From NCBI GenBank assembly GCA_029862165.1, contig JAOTXU010000004.1, positions 1-43,287 on the forward strand: a DNA stretch of 43,287 bases, read 5' to 3'. Shown piece by piece: positions 40,930-43,287 of this stretch. Source of the stretch: Gammaproteobacteria bacterium. GTDB taxonomy: Bacteria > Pseudomonadota > Gammaproteobacteria > Steroidobacterales > JABDKV01. Position 1 is the first letter of the stretch. Each line of letters opens with the position of its first letter. Position numbers and translations under genes: made by a program. The notes under the pieces were generated by a model. The model was not told where the DNA came from and searched no databases. It saw only the letters and a list, made by a program, of their open reading frames with translations.

Positions 40930-42294
40930 ATGTCCACGGCAGCTTCAAAACTTGTGGCTACAAACCGACGGCCTACTTCGGTCCACGAGCAGCTGGCCCC
41001 GCGCCCAACCTCAATCGAAGAGACCGGCCTGACTGATGCGTTCATTGCCGAGCTGATTGTCAAGCACCTGTACGAGGGCGGTGTGCTGTCGATGCCGGAT
41101 CTTGCTGGCCGCATAAAATTGCCAGGCAACATAGTCACGGAACAAGTGACATTTTTGCGGCGTGAAGCGCGTGTGGAAATCCGCTCAGGCACCCAGGCAG
41201 GCCAGCGATTTGCGCTGACCGACAAGGGGCGGGTCATGGCACTCGATGCACTCATGCGCAGTGGCTACGTTGGCCCTGCCCCGGTCCCGCTCGATATGTA
41301 TACGCGTATAGCGAAAGCACAGACCGTTCATACCGATGTCACAGATCGCGACGGCATGATCGCCGCTTTTGATGAAATCGTACTGAATCAATCCTTGCTT
41401 GATCAGCTTGGATCCGCCATGAATTCCGGTCGTGCCATCTTCATTTACGGACCGGCAGGAACAGGCAAAACCTATATCACTCAGCGCCTGGCGCGACTGT
41501 TAGGCGATACGATCCTGATCCCCTACGCTATTTCAATCGGCGAAATCGTCGTCGAACTCTACGATCCGGTACTGCACAAGCAGATCGTCCCGGATAACAA
41601 CAGCGAAAAACACAGATTGGCGTTGGACACCGGTCACGATGAGCGCTTTGTCTCGTGTCAAAGGCCTGTCGCGATTGCCGGCGGTGAATTGACCCTGGAC
41701 ATGCTCGAGATCCTTTACGATCCCGCCCGCAAAACCTATCGCGCCCCGTTGCAACTGCGTGCCAACAATGGTCTGTTGATCATCGATGACATGGGTCGCC
41801 AACGGGTCGCGCCTGCCGATCTGCTCAATCGCTGGATCGTGCCATTGGAAGAAGCCAGGGACTTTCTCCACCTGGGCACCGGCATGCACTTCGCTGTACC
41901 GTTCGATGTAATTCTTATTTTTTCCACAAATCTGAACCCACTGGAACTGGCCGATGAGGCTTTCCTGCGCCGCATCGGTTATAAGATACGCTTCGATCAC
42001 CTGACACCGGAAGATTACACATTGATCTGGCGTCAGAACTGTGAGGAATTCGGGATCCCCTACGATCCGCATATTGTGCAGTTCACTATCAACGAACTGC
42101 ATCGAACCCGCAACATCCCACTGCTCCCCTGTCATCCCCGCGATCTGCTCCATATGGCCATGGACCATGCCGCGTATTTCGGAGATGACGGCAATATCAC
42201 CACGGAACGCATGCAGTGGGCGTGGGACAACTATTTTGTAAGCCTGGACACTGACGGTGACGGGCAGTCATTGCGCAATCGCGCAGAGAGGTAA
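40930..42294 (+). CDS. AAA+ ATPase with winged-helix N-terminus in the Tad locus
   Basis: This 454-residue protein has a predicted winged-helix domain at about 38-112 (GVLSMPDLAGRIKLPGNIVT...RFALTDKGRVMALDALM) and an AAA+ module. Walker A is GPAGTGKT at 174-181, Walker B is LLIIDDMG, sensor 1 is ILIFSTNLNP and a likely Arg finger lies in LRRIGYKIRF. It is not TadA/CpaF, the secretion ATPase, nor CpaE/TadZ. Such ATPases occur in some Tad loci without an assigned role. GGAGG lies seven bases before the ATG. It sits between the peptidase and cpaB and is clearly in the same operon. Confidence 0.8.
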   Translation: MSTAASKLVATNRRPTSVHEQLAPRPTSIEETGLTDAFIAELIVKHLYEGGVLSMPDLAGRIKLPGNIVTEQVTFLRREARVEIRSGTQAGQRFALTDKGRVMALDALMRSGYVGPAPVPLDMYTRIAKAQTVHTDVTDRDGMIAAFDEIVLNQSLLDQLGSAMNSGRAIFIYGPAGTGKTYITQRLARLLGDTILIPYAISIGEIVVELYDPVLHKQIVPDNNSEKHRLALDTGHDERFVSCQRPVAIAGGELTLDMLEILYDPARKTYRAPLQLRANNGLLIIDDMGRQRVAPADLLNRWIVPLEEARDFLHLGTGMHFAVPFDVILIFSTNLNPLELADEAFLRRIGYKIRFDHLTPEDYTLIWRQNCEEFGIPYDPHIVQFTINELHRTRNIPLLPCHPRDLLHMAMDHAAYFGDDGNITTERMQWAWDNYFVSLDTDGDGQSLRNRAER

Positions 42295-42296
42295 GT

Positions 42297-43097
42297 ATGA
42301 TCGCCACGCGTAGAGGAATTATCCTTTTAATCTTTTCATTGGTGATGGGCGTCGGTGCTGCCTGGGTCGCCAATAACTGGGTAACACTGCGTCTCCTACC
42401 GCAAGCCGAGGCAGGTGTTAAAACCGATCAGGTTGTCGTTGCGGGGCTGGAAATCCCTTATGGCACCAAGGTTGATAGCAGGCATCTGCAGGTCATCTCG
42501 ATGCCAAACGGCACCGCACCTGAGGGTGCCCGCGGGGATCACGCCGAATTCGAAGGCCGGGTTGCCACGCAAACTATTCTCCCGGGAGAAATCCTGCTAG
42601 TAAACCGCTTTGCCGAACATCTCAGTGGCAGCACACTTTCGGCGATAGTAAGCCCGACAATGCGTGCCGTGACCGTCCGTGTCGACGATGTGGTCGGTGT
42701 CGCCGGATTCCTGCTACCGGGTAACCGGGTCGATGTTCTGGCAAGCCGCAAGATCAAGCGGCGGGCTGTCGCGGATATCATTCTGAGTGACCTGAAGGTC
42801 CTCGCCGTAGATCAAACCACGTCGACGGATAAGAACGAACCGATAATCGTCCGCGCGGTGACTTTGGAGATGACCCCCGAACAATCGGTGGAGCTGATCA
42901 AAGCCAGACAAGAAGGCAAGATCCAGTTGACGCTGCGCAATCCACTCGATGACAGCAGCCACGTCGAGGTGGTAGAGCCGCCCCCACCGGTGAAGAAAGA
43001 AGTCAAGGTAGCCGCCGTCAGGAGACCGGCCCGTACGGTCCATAAAGTGACCGTTATTCGTGGCACCACTGTCTCGACCGTCAAACAAACGAAGTAG
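42297..43097 (+). CDS. cpaB: Tad pilus assembly protein CpaB (RcpC)
   Basis: This 266-residue periplasmic protein has an N-terminal membrane anchor (GIILLIFSLVMGVGAAWVANNW) followed by an SAF-like domain (VVAGLEIPYGTKV...GRVATQTILPGE) and the CpaB signature VDDVVGVAGFLLPGNRVDVL. CpaB works with the CpaC secretin in the outer-membrane pore. The C-terminus has a basic extension rich in Val, Lys and Arg. GAGG lies five bases before the ATG. It starts two bases after the ATPase stop. Confidence 0.93.
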   Translation: MIATRRGIILLIFSLVMGVGAAWVANNWVTLRLLPQAEAGVKTDQVVVAGLEIPYGTKVDSRHLQVISMPNGTAPEGARGDHAEFEGRVATQTILPGEILLVNRFAEHLSGSTLSAIVSPTMRAVTVRVDDVVGVAGFLLPGNRVDVLASRKIKRRAVADIILSDLKVLAVDQTTSTDKNEPIIVRAVTLEMTPEQSVELIKARQEGKIQLTLRNPLDDSSHVEVVEPPPPVKKEVKVAAVRRPARTVHKVTVIRGTTVSTVKQTK

Positions 43098-43148
43098 AGC
43101 AACATCATGAGCGAAATAAGAACAACACAAAACGATAGGAACAGGACG

Positions 43149-43287
43149 ATGAACAAACTTTGTCGATATCTGGTGATCTCCCTGCTCTCGGGACTGATGA
43201 GTCAGCTGGCGATTGCGGATGAACACTACGACTTGCAAAACGGCAGTGGCGAGTTAATTCGTCTGCCGGTATTCAAATCACGTGTAT
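43149..43287 (+). CDS. cpaC: Tad secretin CpaC (RcpA), 5' part only
   Basis: The visible 46 residues are a signal peptide (MNKLCRYLVISLLSGLMSQL, cleaved near AIA) and then NGSGELIRLPVFKSRV, which matches the start of the mature CpaC/RcpA secretin (pilus/BON-like domain). The frame is open at the right edge. The ATG at 43149 is preceded by AGGA eight bases upstream; an in-frame ATG at 43107 would add 14 hydrophilic residues ahead of the signal peptide and is less likely. The position after cpaB is the standard Tad order. Confidence 0.8.
   Translation, partial: MNKLCRYLVISLLSGLMSQLAIADEHYDLQNGSGELIRLPVFKSRV

Noticed and set aside
1..43287. CRISPR arrays, prophage, insertion sequences, tRNA or rRNA genes
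   Set aside because: No regular direct-repeat arrays, transposase or phage proteins, or RNA-gene-like sequences were seen while reading both strands.

Overview
The window reads as chromosomal DNA of a free-living gammaproteobacterium. The support is an MSHA-type pilus operon in its usual gene order, the MsrP/MsrQ methionine-sulfoxide repair pair, UbiX, a moa molybdopterin operon and short REP-like palindromes of the TCGCGGCTGAAGCCG type. I cannot name a genus from the sequence alone. I saw no phage, insertion sequence, CRISPR array, tRNA or rRNA.

Layout. Positions 1-310 hold no gene. Positions 311-13360 are a mosaic of short housekeeping and accessory units: DUF72, a two-domain VOC protein, an AlkB-like demethylase coupled to a small membrane protein, a tightly overlapped moaA-moaC-mobA-moaD-moaE operon (minus strand), a lone cyclic-nucleotide-binding-fold protein, a MATE exporter, an HMG-CoA-synthase-like enzyme coupled to an APH-fold kinase, a DUF1330 protein, an MscS channel, ubiX and a 76-residue unknown. 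Positions 13513-15815 hold a two-gene DUF6502/DUF5666 unit. It is preceded by a perfect 13-bp inverted repeat that carries a likely -10 element in its centre and overlaps the first gene's start codon.

Positions 15889-31454 are one minus-strand MSHA pilus operon of 16 genes: mshI, a PilN-like gene, mshJ, K, L, M, N, E, G, a prepilin-like gene, mshA, C, D, O, P and Q. Most junctions overlap by 1 to 8 bases. MshE keeps the N-terminal motif known to bind cyclic di-GMP, and MshQ carries seven N-terminal repeats that look like a beta-propeller.

Positions 31685-39644 hold an AlsS-type acetolactate synthase with a strong hairpin terminator, an APC permease, msrP-msrQ, a TerC protein with a second MscS channel, and a REC-AraC regulator. 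From 40068 to the right edge a Tad (Flp) pilus locus begins: flp pilin, a hairpin, a prepilin peptidase, an AAA+ ATPase with a winged-helix N-terminus, cpaB and the start of the cpaC secretin gene. The genome therefore carries two distinct pilus systems within about 25 kb, one probably gated by cyclic di-GMP and the other possibly controlled by the adjacent REC-AraC protein. The molybdopterin operon could supply the cofactor used by MsrP.
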